The translations under genes were made by a program, and so were the position numbers. From the NCBI RefSeq assembly GCF_003990445.1, contig NZ_REEZ01000001.1:1-64000 (forward strand): DNA of 64,000 bases, given 5' to 3'. This document shows, in pieces, positions 18,293 to 28,113 of this stretch. Source of the stretch: Pararhodobacter zhoushanensis. GTDB taxonomy: Bacteria; Pseudomonadota; Alphaproteobacteria; Rhodobacterales; Rhodobacteraceae. The first letter of the stretch is position 1. Each line of letters opens with the position of its first letter. Under the pieces are notes generated by a model that was not told the origin of the DNA, searched no databases, and was given only the letters and a program-made list of their open reading frames with translations.

Positions 18293-19621
18293 TCAGCTCT
18301 CGTCATCCGGCGGGGCAACCACCGCCGTGAGCATCGACTCGAAGCGCCGCTTTTGCTTGGCCGACCACGACACCGTCAGGACGGGCCCCTCATCAGTGCC
18401 CTCTTCACTCTGTACGATGCCCTCGGCATAGGCCCAGGCGCGCGCCTTGCCTTCGCTATGGCCGATCGCGACGGTCTCGACCCGGCGCTCGTCGCCCAGC
18501 GACTGGCCCATTGCCGCGATCAGATCATCCAGCCCCTGCCCGGTCAGCGCTGACACCGCGATCACGTTATCCGTACGCGCGGCGACGGTTTGCAGCGGGT
18601 CTTCAGCGGGCAGCAGGTCGATCTTGTTCCACACGTCGATGCGCGGCACGTCCTTGCCGACGCCAAGGTCGGACAGGATCGACTCGACATCCGCGGCCTG
18701 CGCTTCGGTGTCGGGATGCGAAATGTCGCGCACATGCAGGATAAGATCGGCCTCAAGCACCTCTTCCAGCGTGGCGCGGAAGGCCGCGACCAGCTGGGTC
18801 GGCAGTTCCGAGATGAAGCCCACCGTATCAGACAGGATCACCGACAGCCCGCCGGGCAGCGTGACCGCGCGCATGGTCGGGTCCAGCGTGGCGAAAAGCA
18901 TGTCCTTCGCCATCACATCCGCGCCGGTCAAGTGGTTGAACAGCGTGGATTTTCCGGCGTTGGTATAGCCCACCAGTGCCACGACGGGATACGGCACCCG
19001 ACGCCGCGCGGCGCGGTGAAGCTCACGCGTACGCACAACCTTGTCCAGCTGCCGGCGCAAGCGCACCATCTGCACGTCGATCGCGCGGCGGTCCGCCTCG
19101 ATCTGCGTCTCGCCGGGGCCACCGACAAACCCCAAACCGCCGCGCTGACGCTCAAGGTGGGTCCAGGCGCGCACCAGCCGCGTGCGCTGATAGCTCAGCG
19201 CCGCCAGCTCGACCTGCAGCACACCCTCACGGGTGCGCGCGCGGTCGGCGAAAATCTCCAGGATCAACCCGGTGCGGTCCAGAAGCTTGACGCCCCAGTC
19301 CTTTTCCAGATTGCGCTGCTGCACCGGCGTGACCCGGCCATCGACCAGAACCAGCTCGATCTCGTCAGCCTCGATCTGCGCCTTCAGCTCTTCGACCTTG
19401 CCCGACCCGAACAACCGCCCCGGCAATGCCTTGGGCAGCCGCACGATCTGGCCACGCACAACGTCAATTCCCGGCAGGGCCATCGCCAGCGCCAGCCCTT
19501 CGGCCAGCAAGGCCTCGGCACTGCGCGAGGCATCGTTGCCCCGGATATCAGGATGCAGCACCAGCGCCTTTTGGCGCCGGGTTCCGCCGTCTCCGTCCAG
19601 TTCGCTTACGTCAATGGTCAC
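18293..19621 (-). CDS. hflX: GTPase HflX
   Basis: HflX is a ribosome-associated GTPase that can split stalled or hibernating 70S ribosomes. The 442-residue product has an N-terminal HflX domain (RLPKALPGRLFGSGKVEEL, VDGRVTPVQQRNLEKDW) and a GTPase domain. The latter contains G1 GYTNAGKSTLFNHL, G3 DTVGFISELP and G4 NKIDLLP. It lies 21 bases after hfq, the standard hfq-hflX pair, at the end of the ntr/trk/hfq block. Confidence 0.96.
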   Translation of the reverse strand: MTIDVSELDGDGGTRRQKALVLHPDIRGNDASRSAEALLAEGLALAMALPGIDVVRGQIVRLPKALPGRLFGSGKVEELKAQIEADEIELVLVDGRVTPVQQRNLEKDWGVKLLDRTGLILEIFADRARTREGVLQVELAALSYQRTRLVRAWTHLERQRGGLGFVGGPGETQIEADRRAIDVQMVRLRRQLDKVVRTRELHRAARRRVPYPVVALVGYTNAGKSTLFNHLTGADVMAKDMLFATLDPTMRAVTLPGGLSVILSDTVGFISELPTQLVAAFRATLEEVLEADLILHVRDISHPDTEAQAADVESILSDLGVGKDVPRIDVWNKIDLLPAEDPLQTVAARTDNVIAVSALTGQGLDDLIAAMGQSLGDERRVETVAIGHSEGKARAWAYAEGIVQSEEGTDEGPVLTVSWSAKQKRRFESMLTAVVAPPDDES

Positions 19622-19642
19622 GATAGGCGGCCCAGACGGGCC

Positions 19643-19876
19643 TTAATCCTCACCGTTATAGAGCGAGATCGGCTGACCCGGCATGATGGTCGAAATGGCA
19701 TGTTTATAGACCAATTGGCTCTGCCCTTCACGGCGCAGAAGCACGCAGAAGTTGTCAAACCACGTGATCACGCCCAACAGCTTGACCCCGTTGATCAGGA
19801 AAATCGTTACTGGAACCTTGTTCTTGCGAACATGGTTGAGAAAAGCGTCCTGCAAATTCTGTTTGTCTACGGCCAT
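19643..19876 (-). CDS. hfq: RNA chaperone Hfq
   Basis: The 77-residue protein has the Sm1 motif ([27 protein letters not shown]) and the Sm2 motif YKHAIST, with a short acidic C-terminal tail typical of alphaproteobacterial Hfq. Hfq hexamers pair small RNAs with mRNAs. In Rhodobacter capsulatus Hfq is also linked to nitrogen-fixation control, which fits its place downstream of the ntr genes. A 168-bp gap separates it from trkH and probably holds a dedicated promoter. Confidence 0.97.
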   Translation of the reverse strand: MAVDKQNLQDAFLNHVRKNKVPVTIFLINGVKLLGVITWFDNFCVLLRREGQSQLVYKHAISTIMPGQPISLYNGED

Positions 19877-20044
19877 TTTCTTTGCCTTTTGTTATCGGCC
19901 CACGCAGCCATATGCTGGCGTAGTCTCCCCCTGCGCGCAGCAGTATGAAGGGAGGCTCCGCAAGTTTCCAGCCCGAAAGAGCGCCTTTTCAGCGGATTAC
20001 ACGGCGAATCGCATCACTGACATGAGTCGTCAGGCGTGCTTTGA

Positions 20045-21541
20045 TCAATTGCGCCGCGATCGGTCAAGGATCGCAGCCAGCAAAACAAGAATTTCGAGCC
20101 TGCCAAGAATCATGGCAAGTGCCAAGACAACACGCGCAGGATCGCTCAGAAGAACCCAATAAAGCGGCAGATCGCCTGCGACCTGAACCAATTGCCCGGT
20201 GTTGGTCAGCGCGGCGACACCAAAGATCATCGCGGTTTCCAGACTCATGCCGCTGAAGAGCAGCAAGGCCACCACCACGACCGAGGTCAGCGCGAAAACC
20301 ATCGAAAACAGCCAGGCCGAACGCGCGGCGGTGGTGGCGAGAAAACGGTCATACTCGTTCCCGCCCACCACCATTGACGGGTAGATCATCCGCATCAGCT
20401 CGAACCGGCCGAGGCGGCCCAGCGAATAGAGCCGCAACAGCTTGATCCCACCCGCCGTGGTGGCGACACCACCGCCGAGCAGTGCCATGCTCATCAGGAT
20501 CAGGCCCGGCGGCGTCAGGCCGGACCAGACGCGGCTGGCGATCCAGTCCTGATTGACGAACCCGGTTGTGGTCAGGAACGACAGCGAGGTGAACGCCGCG
20601 CCCCAGGCCGCGCGGCCCATGGCGGGCAGGTTCTCGCCCTCGCGCGTCTCGAACGCGCCGGCCCAGTGCCGGGCCACGACAAACAGCGTCATCAGCGAGA
20701 TCAGCACAACGGCGGTCAGGATCTCCGGGTCGCGGTGCAGCGCACGGGTTCGTGCGCCATGGCCGGGCAGGAACCGGCGGCTGAGCGCCAGACACAGAAA
20801 GGCAAAGATCGCCACCTCGGCGCCAAGGCCGATGTTGCCCAGCGTCTCACGCGGGAGCACGCCCGAGGTCGACAGCGTCGCCATCGCCTGCATCAACGCG
20901 TCAAAGCCCGGAACGCCCATCATCGTCAACAGCATCCACAGCGCCAGTGTCAGCCCGGCGAAGGCGGGCAGCAGGATCATCGTATGCGCACGCAGACGCA
21001 TGCCACTGCCTGCCGCTGCCCCGCTGCGCGGGATCTTCATCGGGTTGCGGCGGATCATCTCGTAGCCGCCCAGCCGCAGCGGGGCCAGCAGTGCCGTGGC
21101 CGCCGACAGGATGAACAGCCCGCCCAGCCAGCCCGCCATGCCGCGCCATAGATGCACCGCATTGGGTACCCGCCTGGGCAGGTCGAGCATCGAGGCCCCG
21201 GTTGTGGTAAAGCTTGAGATCATCTCGAACCACGCATCGACATAGCGCAGTTGCGGCAAGGCATCCGCCAGCGGCAGCGCCATGACGGCGGGGAGCAGGA
21301 TATAGATCGCCGCCAGCAGCGGAAACGGGCCGCCGGGGACGCTGCTGCGGCGGGTTTGACCCGCCATGGCAATGGCCACGAACCCGGCCAGCAGCAGACA
21401 CAACAGCCCCCAGTAAAAGAAGATCCGCGCCAGACTGGCGTTGCCATCGGCCACCGCCTTGCCCGCCGGCACCATCATCAGCGCCCCGGCGATAGCGATC
21501 AGCGCGACCAGCGGCGGCACCCGTGTCAGGCGCTCGGGCAT
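20045..21541 (-). CDS. trkH: Trk potassium uptake membrane protein TrkH
   Basis: This 498-residue integral membrane protein has the selectivity-filter-like P-loops of the TrkH/KtrB superfamily (for example SSFTTTGASML, LSTSGVLPRET, FLTTTGFVNQDW and a final loop with ALTNTGQLVQV). It moves K+ into the cell, gated by TrkA. Its start lies one base from the trkA stop, so the two are cotranscribed. Ten or more hydrophobic helices are evident. Confidence 0.95.
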   Translation of the reverse strand: MPERLTRVPPLVALIAIAGALMMVPAGKAVADGNASLARIFFYWGLLCLLLAGFVAIAMAGQTRRSSVPGGPFPLLAAIYILLPAVMALPLADALPQLRYVDAWFEMISSFTTTGASMLDLPRRVPNAVHLWRGMAGWLGGLFILSAATALLAPLRLGGYEMIRRNPMKIPRSGAAAGSGMRLRAHTMILLPAFAGLTLALWMLLTMMGVPGFDALMQAMATLSTSGVLPRETLGNIGLGAEVAIFAFLCLALSRRFLPGHGARTRALHRDPEILTAVVLISLMTLFVVARHWAGAFETREGENLPAMGRAAWGAAFTSLSFLTTTGFVNQDWIASRVWSGLTPPGLILMSMALLGGGVATTAGGIKLLRLYSLGRLGRFELMRMIYPSMVVGGNEYDRFLATTAARSAWLFSMVFALTSVVVVALLLFSGMSLETAMIFGVAALTNTGQLVQVAGDLPLYWVLLSDPARVVLALAMILGRLEILVLLAAILDRSRRN

Positions 21542-21542
21542 G

Positions 21543-22919
21543 TCAGAAGTACTCCACCGCCACCTGCAGCAGGCGCTCGATCACCGGCACATCGTTGCGC
21601 AGCGCAAAGATGACCAGCTGGTCGCCCTCTTGCAGCTCGGTCGTGCCGGTCGGTTTGACGAACTCGCCGTTCTTCTTGACCGCACCGACCAGCGCCCCCT
21701 CAGGGAAACCGATCGCGCCGATGGTCCGGCCGGCCAGCGGCGAGGTGGACAGCACCTGTGCCTCGATCACCTCGGCCTCGCCGTCGCCAATGGTGTAGAT
21801 CGAACTGACGCGCCCCAGACGCACATGCCGCAGGATCGACGACACGGTCGTGGCGCGCGGGTTGATATGCGCGTCGATGCCCAGGTGGTCCATCAACGGC
21901 ACCAGCGACGGGTCGTTCACCAGCGCGATGGTCATCTTGGACCCCATCGCCTTGGCCCGCACGCAGGCCAGAAGGTTGGTCTTGTCGTCATCCGTCACGG
22001 CCAGCACCGCATCGGCGCTTTCAATCGCCGCTTCGGTCAGCAGCTCGCTGTCCATCCCGTCACCGTGCAGCACAATCGTGCGCTCGAGCGCGTCGGCAGC
22101 CACCTCGGCGCGGGCGCGGTCCCGCTCGATCACCTTGACGCGCACGCGGTCACGCTGGGTTTCCAGCGCCCGGGCAACGCCCAGACCGACATTGCCCGCG
22201 CCGACGATGACGATGCGTTCCTGCTTGGCCAGCGGCTTGCCAAAGATCGCCAGCGTGCGTGCCAGATCGCTGCTTTCGGAAACCACATAAATCTGATCGC
22301 CGTCAAACAACTGATCCCCCGGCTCGGGCGCGAACAGCTTGCCGCCGCGCCGCACGCCGACGACAATGGCGCGCAGGCTTGAGAACAGCTCGGTCAGCTG
22401 CCGCAGGGGCGTGTTCAGCACCGGGCAGTCGGCATCCAGTGAGATCCCCGCCATGCGCACGCTGCCGTCCAGAAAGTCCTGAATGTCAAAGGTCGAGGGT
22501 GCCGCCAGCCGCCGCAAAGCGGCGCGCGAGACCTCGCGTTCAGGGTTGATGACCACGTCGATGGGCATGTGATCGCGGCGAAACAACTCGGTGTAGCGCG
22601 GCTCAAGATAGCTCTGCGCCCGCAACCGCGCGATCTTGCGCGTCACATTGAACACCGAATGCGCCACCTGACAGGTGACCATGTTCACCTCGTCGGAATG
22701 CGTGGCGGCGATGATCATATCGGCCTCACGCGCGCCCGCCTGTTCCAGCACATCGGGGTGCGAGGCAAAGCCGACAACCCCCTGAACCTCAAGCGTATCC
22801 GTCGCGCGGCGCACAAGCGCTGCGTTATTGTCGACAATCGAGACATCGTTCGCCTCGCCCGCAAGATGGCGGGCGATCTGCCAGCCAACCTGCCCCGCGC
22901 CGCAGATGATGATTTTCAT
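21543..22919 (-). CDS. trkA: Trk potassium uptake regulatory protein TrkA
   Basis: This 458-residue cytosolic protein has two tandem RCK units: an N-terminal Rossmann fold MKIIICGAGQVGWQIARHLA and a second GAGNVGLGVARALE near residue 235, each followed by a TrkA-C domain. It binds NAD(H)/ATP and controls TrkH. It follows ntrX by 21 bases and leads directly into trkH. Placing trkA after ntrYX is a known alphaproteobacterial arrangement. Confidence 0.97.
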   Translation of the reverse strand: MKIIICGAGQVGWQIARHLAGEANDVSIVDNNAALVRRATDTLEVQGVVGFASHPDVLEQAGAREADMIIAATHSDEVNMVTCQVAHSVFNVTRKIARLRAQSYLEPRYTELFRRDHMPIDVVINPEREVSRAALRRLAAPSTFDIQDFLDGSVRMAGISLDADCPVLNTPLRQLTELFSSLRAIVVGVRRGGKLFAPEPGDQLFDGDQIYVVSESSDLARTLAIFGKPLAKQERIVIVGAGNVGLGVARALETQRDRVRVKVIERDRARAEVAADALERTIVLHGDGMDSELLTEAAIESADAVLAVTDDDKTNLLACVRAKAMGSKMTIALVNDPSLVPLMDHLGIDAHINPRATTVSSILRHVRLGRVSSIYTIGDGEAEVIEAQVLSTSPLAGRTIGAIGFPEGALVGAVKKNGEFVKPTGTTELQEGDQLVIFALRNDVPVIERLLQVAVEYF

Positions 22920-22940
22920 CGCCCGTTAATCCCTATGTCG

Positions 22941-24332
22941 TCAGTCGTCGCGCCCGCCGCGTCCGCCTGAAAGCGCTGCGGTGTTCACCCCCAGCGATTT
23001 CAGTTTACGATGCAGCGCCGAGCGTTCCATACCGACAAACGCGGCGGTACGCGAGATGTTGCCGCCAAAGCGGTTGATCTGCGTCAAAAGATATTCGCGC
23101 TCGAACAACTCGCGCGCCTCGCGCAGCGGCAAGGCCGCCAGACCGCCGCCCAGGACGACGCGCCCCTCTTCCTCGGGATCGGCCGATTCCGCGATCAGAT
23201 CGCGCGCTTCAATCGCCTCCTGGCCGTCACCCAGAATAAGCGCGCGCTCGATCACGTTGCGCAACTGGCGGATGTTGCCCGGCCAGTTCATCGATTGCAG
23301 CTGAGTTTCGGCATCCTCGGACAGCTCGCGCTTGGGCAAGCCCTGCGTCTGGTGCAACAGCTCGACGAAATGGCGGGCCAGAACGGGGATATCCTCGCGC
23401 CGGTCGGTGAGCGCGGGCACCTGGATCGGCACGACATTGAGCCGGTCATACAGCTCCTGACGGAACGTCCCCGCCGCGATCTCGGCGCGCAGGTCGCGCG
23501 TGGTCGAGGAAATCACCCGCAGATCGACGCGCACCCGGTCCGCGCCGTCGACGCGGGTGAAGGTCTGCTCGACCAGCACACGCAGGATTTTCGACTGCGT
23601 TCCCAGCGGCATATCGGCCACTTCGTCAAGGTATAGCACCCCGCCATTCGCCTGTTCCAGCAGACCCGGAATGATCCCCCGCGCGCCGCTTTCCTGACCA
23701 AAGAGGACTGTTTCCATCTTGTCCGGCTCAATCGACGCGCACGAGACGGTGACAAACGGCGCATCGGCGCGGTTGGATTGCGCGTGGATATACCGCGCCG
23801 CGACCTCTTTGCCGCTGCCCGACGGCCCGGTCAGCATCACCCGCCCGTTCGACCGCGTGACCTTGCCCAGTTGCGCGCGCAGGAACTTCATCGCTGCCGA
23901 CTGTCCGATCATCTCGGTCGGGCCGGTGTCGCGCTTGCGCAGTTTGGTGTTCTCGCGCCGCAGCCGCGAGGTTTCCATCGCGCGGCCGATCACCACCAGC
24001 AACTGATCGGTGTTGAAGGGCTTTTCGACAAAGTCATAGGCCCCTTTCTTAATCGCCTCGACCGCGATTTCGATGTTGCCGTGGCCCGAGATGATGACCA
24101 CCGGAATTGACGGATACTCGCGCTTGACCGACATCAGAATACCGATGCCGTCCAGCTTGGAATCCCGCAACCACAGATCGAGGATCATCAGCATCGGCGG
24201 GTCACTGACCACCGCAGCCATCGCATCATCCGAATTGGCGGCGACGCGGGTCGAATAGCCTTCGTCACGCAGGATCTCGGCGACCAGCTCGCGAATATCG
24301 CGTTCGTCGTCCACGATAAGGATGTCGCTCAT
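22941..24332 (-). CDS. ntrX: Nitrogen-regulation response regulator NtrX
   Basis: The 463-residue protein has a receiver domain (phosphoacceptor D52), an AAA+ domain with Walker A GPSGSGKE (169-176) and Walker B LYLDEV (233-238), and a Fis-type HTH at the C-terminus (NISRTAAFVGMERSALHRKL). The GAFTGA loop that contacts sigma54 is absent; its position reads FGQESGARGIIPG (211-223). This agrees with what I recall of NtrX in other alphaproteobacteria. The start overlaps the ntrY stop by four bases. NtrYX governs redox, nitrogen and envelope responses in this class. Confidence 0.95.
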   Translation of the reverse strand: MSDILIVDDERDIRELVAEILRDEGYSTRVAANSDDAMAAVVSDPPMLMILDLWLRDSKLDGIGILMSVKREYPSIPVVIISGHGNIEIAVEAIKKGAYDFVEKPFNTDQLLVVIGRAMETSRLRRENTKLRKRDTGPTEMIGQSAAMKFLRAQLGKVTRSNGRVMLTGPSGSGKEVAARYIHAQSNRADAPFVTVSCASIEPDKMETVLFGQESGARGIIPGLLEQANGGVLYLDEVADMPLGTQSKILRVLVEQTFTRVDGADRVRVDLRVISSTTRDLRAEIAAGTFRQELYDRLNVVPIQVPALTDRREDIPVLARHFVELLHQTQGLPKRELSEDAETQLQSMNWPGNIRQLRNVIERALILGDGQEAIEARDLIAESADPEEEGRVVLGGGLAALPLREARELFEREYLLTQINRFGGNISRTAAFVGMERSALHRKLKSLGVNTAALSGGRGGRDD

Positions 24333-26629
24333 GTTTCGGCTCCTGTGTCAGCATGGTTGCCGCGCGCAGAGCGCAAGACCGGCAACCGGATTTCAGCCAG
24401 CGCACCGCTGTGCGTGCAGCCCGCCATGGCGGGTGCATCGCGCAGCACGAGTGTACCGCCGTGTTCTTCGATGATCTTCTTGACGATGGGCAGGCCCAGC
24501 CCGGTGCCCCGCTCGCGCGTCGTCACATAGGGTTCAAACAACCGCGCGCGATCTTCCGGCAAGCCCACACCATTGTCGGCAATCTCGATGGTCGCGCGCT
24601 CGGGGCTGACCGCCATCGACACGTGGATCTGGGGTTGAAAGCCGTCGGGCGCGCGCCCGGCTTCGATAAGCCCTTCAATGGCTTCGCCCGCGTTCTTGAG
24701 CAAATTGGTCATCGCCTGCGTGATCATGGTAGGGTCGATTTCAACGATCAGCGGCTCGGTCGGCAGCTGCACATCGAATTCAACGCTTTCCTGCCCGGCC
24801 TCTTGCAGCATCGTCGCATCGCGCAGCAGTTGCACCAGATCGGTCGGACGGCGGTCCGGTTCCGGCATACGGGCAAAGCGCGAGAACTCATCAACAATAC
24901 GCCGCAAGTCATTGGTTTGGCGCACGATAACATCGCTGAGCTGGCCAAGCGATGCCGCATCCTCGTCCTGCAACATCTTGCCGAATTTCCGCTTGATGCG
25001 CTCGGCTGACAGCTGGATCGGGGTCAGCGGGTTCTTGATCTCATGCGCGATGCGGCGCGCGACGTCGCCCCATGCAGCCATCCGCTGGGCCGAGACCAGC
25101 TCGGTCACATCGTCAAAGGCAACCACATAGCCCTCAAGCTCGCCACTGGCGTTGCGCCGCTCTGCCAGCCGGACCAGCAGGCTTTCCAGCCGCCCGTTGC
25201 GGCTGATGCGGACCTCGTCCTGTACCCGCCCGCCGACCATGCGCCCCTCGCCGCCTTGCAGGCGTGAGAGCAGCGGGCCGAACTCGGGCACGACCTCGAC
25301 CAGCGACTGATGCGCGACTCCGTCGGCGGAAATCTTGGTCAGCGTCTCGGCGGCGCGGTTGACGAAATCGACGCGCCCGTCGGCGGTCAGGCCGATCACC
25401 CCGGCTGTGACCGAGCCCAGCACGGAATCAAACAACCGGCGGCGCTCTTCGATCTGGCGGGTATTGGTCAGCAGCGTTTCGCGCTGGCCCTTGAGTTGGC
25501 GGATCATCTGGTTGAACACCCGGCCCATGGTGGCGATCTCATCTTCGCCGCGCTGTTCGGGCACCTGCACGTCCAGATCGCCATCCCCGACCCGCTCGGC
25601 AGCCCCCGCCAGCCGCCCGATAGGGCGCGACAGACCTTCGGCGAACCACATCCCTAGCCAGACAGCGGCCAGAATCAGGATCAGCGCAAAGCCGATATAG
25701 AGCAGCGCGAAATTGAACAGCACCGTGCCGCGCTCGGCCTCGAGCTGGTTATAAAGCTGGATGGTCTGTTGCGTTTCGTCCAGCAAGCTGAGGATTTCGC
25801 CATCCACTGCCCGCGCAACATAAAGCAGCCGGTTCGGATACCCGGTCAGCGGCACCAGCGCGCGGAACTCGCTGTTGGGCCAGTCCTTGATCAGCGTCAG
25901 TTGCCCCCCGGCGGCCTGCGCCAGGTCCGCGCGATCGGGTTGAATGAAATCAAAAAGATACGATCGTTCGCCGCGCAGCCGGAGCGTGCCCTGAAAATCG
26001 ATGATGAACGCCACCCGCAGCCCGCGCTGAATGGCAGCCTGCGCCTGACTGAGCAACTGGCGCGTATCGCCTTCGGACAGCGCCGGGCTGGCGCGGCGGG
26101 CGCTTTCGAGCAGGTTTGCGACGGCCTGCGCATCCTCGGTCAGGTTGCGCTCCTGCTCGGCCTGATAGGCCTCGGCGGCAGACAGCGAATTGCCGACCAC
26201 ATTGCGCACCCGGTCAGAAAACCAGCCCTCGAGCCCCAGATTGATCGTCACCACGGCAAAGACTGCGACGGTGATGGCTGGCAGCAACGCAATCAGCGCA
26301 AAGAAGGCGGACAAGCGCAGGTGCAACCGCGACCCTGCAGACCGCGAACGCCGCGCGCCGATCATCCAGCTGATGCGCAAAAGCACCAGCCCCGCCACGA
26401 TCAGAATGTAGAACAGGTCCGCGACCAGCACGAGCCGCAGCGATGGCAGGTTCTGCACGAAGGAGAACGGACCCAACACCAGTGTCGTCGCCACGACGAG
26501 GATGGGTGCCAGCACAACCAGAACAAGCGTCCCGCCAGCCTGAAGCCGCCGCTGAAACAGACTGCGGCGCGGCAAGACATGCTCGGCCGCGGGCGCAGTC
26601 ACGCCAACAGGGCTGTCAGACGGGCTCAT
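24329..26629 (-). CDS. ntrY: Nitrogen-regulation sensor histidine kinase NtrY
   Basis: This 766-residue membrane kinase has transmembrane helices at about 31-53, 65-85, 107-131 and 303-330. A large periplasmic or extracytoplasmic segment lies between the third and fourth. HAMP is at about 330-385 and PAS at 395-510. The phosphoacceptor is H529 in [13 protein letters not shown], and the HATPase domain has DNGVGLP and GTGLGLPIVKKII. It phosphorylates NtrX. An 83-bp gap separates it from ntrC, so an internal ntrYX promoter is possible. Confidence 0.96.
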   Translation of the reverse strand: MSPSDSPVGVTAPAAEHVLPRRSLFQRRLQAGGTLVLVVLAPILVVATTLVLGPFSFVQNLPSLRLVLVADLFYILIVAGLVLLRISWMIGARRSRSAGSRLHLRLSAFFALIALLPAITVAVFAVVTINLGLEGWFSDRVRNVVGNSLSAAEAYQAEQERNLTEDAQAVANLLESARRASPALSEGDTRQLLSQAQAAIQRGLRVAFIIDFQGTLRLRGERSYLFDFIQPDRADLAQAAGGQLTLIKDWPNSEFRALVPLTGYPNRLLYVARAVDGEILSLLDETQQTIQLYNQLEAERGTVLFNFALLYIGFALILILAAVWLGMWFAEGLSRPIGRLAGAAERVGDGDLDVQVPEQRGEDEIATMGRVFNQMIRQLKGQRETLLTNTRQIEERRRLFDSVLGSVTAGVIGLTADGRVDFVNRAAETLTKISADGVAHQSLVEVVPEFGPLLSRLQGGEGRMVGGRVQDEVRISRNGRLESLLVRLAERRNASGELEGYVVAFDDVTELVSAQRMAAWGDVARRIAHEIKNPLTPIQLSAERIKRKFGKMLQDEDAASLGQLSDVIVRQTNDLRRIVDEFSRFARMPEPDRRPTDLVQLLRDATMLQEAGQESVEFDVQLPTEPLIVEIDPTMITQAMTNLLKNAGEAIEGLIEAGRAPDGFQPQIHVSMAVSPERATIEIADNGVGLPEDRARLFEPYVTTRERGTGLGLPIVKKIIEEHGGTLVLRDAPAMAGCTHSGALAEIRLPVLRSARGNHADTGAET

Positions 26630-26712
26630 GGACGAGATTCAGGCAACACGGGCGGCAACAACGCGGTATAAGGTCAACAGGTGCGGCACTTAGGCCACGC
26701 CCTGTTGCCTGA

Positions 26713-28113
26713 CTACATCAATTTGCGCCGCCGTGTCACGCGAATATCCAGTTCGTTTGTCTTCTTTCGAAGCGTGTTTCTGTTGATACCCAGCAAATCA
26801 GCACAGCGTGCCTGATTTCCGCCCGTGTATTCCAGGGCGATATCAATCAGCGGCGCTTCGACTTCGCGCAGGATGCGCTGGTAGACCCCCGGTGGCGGCA
26901 GATCGGCACCGTGCAACTCGAAGTAGCGGCGTACATGACGGGCTACAGACTCGGCCAAGGTCCCCGCTTCGGTCGATTCGCCGGCTGGCGAGGTGGCGGG
27001 ATGGGCGTTCAGCGCCGATTCCATCTCGGCCCGGGTGATATCAGGCTCTTGCCCGGTGATCACCAGCCGACGGATCACGTTTTCGAGCTGGCGCACGTTG
27101 CCGGGCCAGCGGTACTGGCGCACCAGTTCCAGCGCCGAGGCCGACAGACGGCGCGGGTTGCCGCCTTCTCGGGCGGCGCGGGCGAGGAAATGCTCGGCCA
27201 GCAGCGGAATATCTTCGATCCGTTCGCGCAGGGGTGGCACATGCAGCGTCACGCCGGACAGCCGGTAGTAAAGGTCATGGCGGAACTGGCCCGACTCCAG
27301 CGCGCCGGTCAGGCTGCCATCGGCAATGGCGATGATGCGCGGGCCGTCGGCAGGCAGCGCATCGAGCAGACGCACCAGACGCGCCTGCGCCGGACCGTCC
27401 AGATCGCCCAGCCCATCGATGACCAGCGAGCCACCGCGTGCGCGCGCCATCAGCGCCGCGCCCGAGCTGCCCTGATCCGTGCCGAAATCCTGCGCCGAGG
27501 CCAGCACGAACGGCTGCGCCCGGCGATCTGAGAAGTCATGCAGCGCCCGTGCAATCAGCGACTTGCCGGTGCCGGATTCGCCGGTGATCAGCGCCGGAAG
27601 TTCGGCGTTCATCACCCGCGCGACCAGCCGGTACAGCGCCTGCATCGACGGCGTCCGCCCGACCAACGGCAGGTCTTCGGCGGCCGACGGCTCGGGCAGG
27701 GAAATCGGTGCCGGGGTCTGTGACGGCGCCGGGGCCCGTACCCCGCGCCGCGAACTTTCCATCGCCTTGCCCGCCCGCGACAGCAGATCGGGCAGATCGA
27801 ACGGCTTGGGCAGGTAATCCCACGCCTCGGCCTCGGTCGCCTGAATGGCGGTCATGATGGTGTTTTGCGCCGAGATCACGATGACCGGCAGCCCCGGCCG
27901 CAGGGTCTTGATGCGCGGCAACATTTCGATGCCGTTGCCATCCGGCATCATCACATCGGTCACCACCAGATCGCCTTTGCCCTCTTCGACCCATCGCAGC
28001 AGCGTGGTCAGGCTGGACGTGGCGTGAACCCGGCACCCGGCGCGCGTCAGCGCCTGGGTCAGCACGGTGCGGATCGTGCGGTCGTCATCAGCGACGAGGA
28101 CGGTTCCATCCAT
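26713..28113 (-). CDS. ntrC: Nitrogen response regulator NtrC (sigma54-independent type)
   Basis: The 466-residue protein has a receiver domain (D53 in [10 protein letters not shown]), an AAA+ domain with Walker A GESGTGKS (178-185), and a Fis HTH ([21 protein letters not shown]). Two features differ from ordinary NtrC. No GAFTGA is present where expected (about 209-222 reads [14 protein letters not shown]), and Walker B reads VIDG rather than LDE, so the catalytic Glu is missing. R. capsulatus NtrC also lacks GAFTGA and activates the housekeeping RNA polymerase with ATP binding, so this product probably does the same. It joins ntrB by a one-base TGATG overlap. Confidence 0.96.
   Translation of the reverse strand: MDGTVLVADDDRTIRTVLTQALTRAGCRVHATSSLTTLLRWVEEGKGDLVVTDVMMPDGNGIEMLPRIKTLRPGLPVIVISAQNTIMTAIQATEAEAWDYLPKPFDLPDLLSRAGKAMESSRRGVRAPAPSQTPAPISLPEPSAAEDLPLVGRTPSMQALYRLVARVMNAELPALITGESGTGKSLIARALHDFSDRRAQPFVLASAQDFGTDQGSSGAALMARARGGSLVIDGLGDLDGPAQARLVRLLDALPADGPRIIAIADGSLTGALESGQFRHDLYYRLSGVTLHVPPLRERIEDIPLLAEHFLARAAREGGNPRRLSASALELVRQYRWPGNVRQLENVIRRLVITGQEPDITRAEMESALNAHPATSPAGESTEAGTLAESVARHVRRYFELHGADLPPPGVYQRILREVEAPLIDIALEYTGGNQARCADLLGINRNTLRKKTNELDIRVTRRRKLM

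Noticed and set aside
20041-20048. TTGATCAA near the trkH end, like an FNR half-site pair
   Set aside because: It has no four-base spacer between halves and lies in a gene end, so it does not fit an FNR site.
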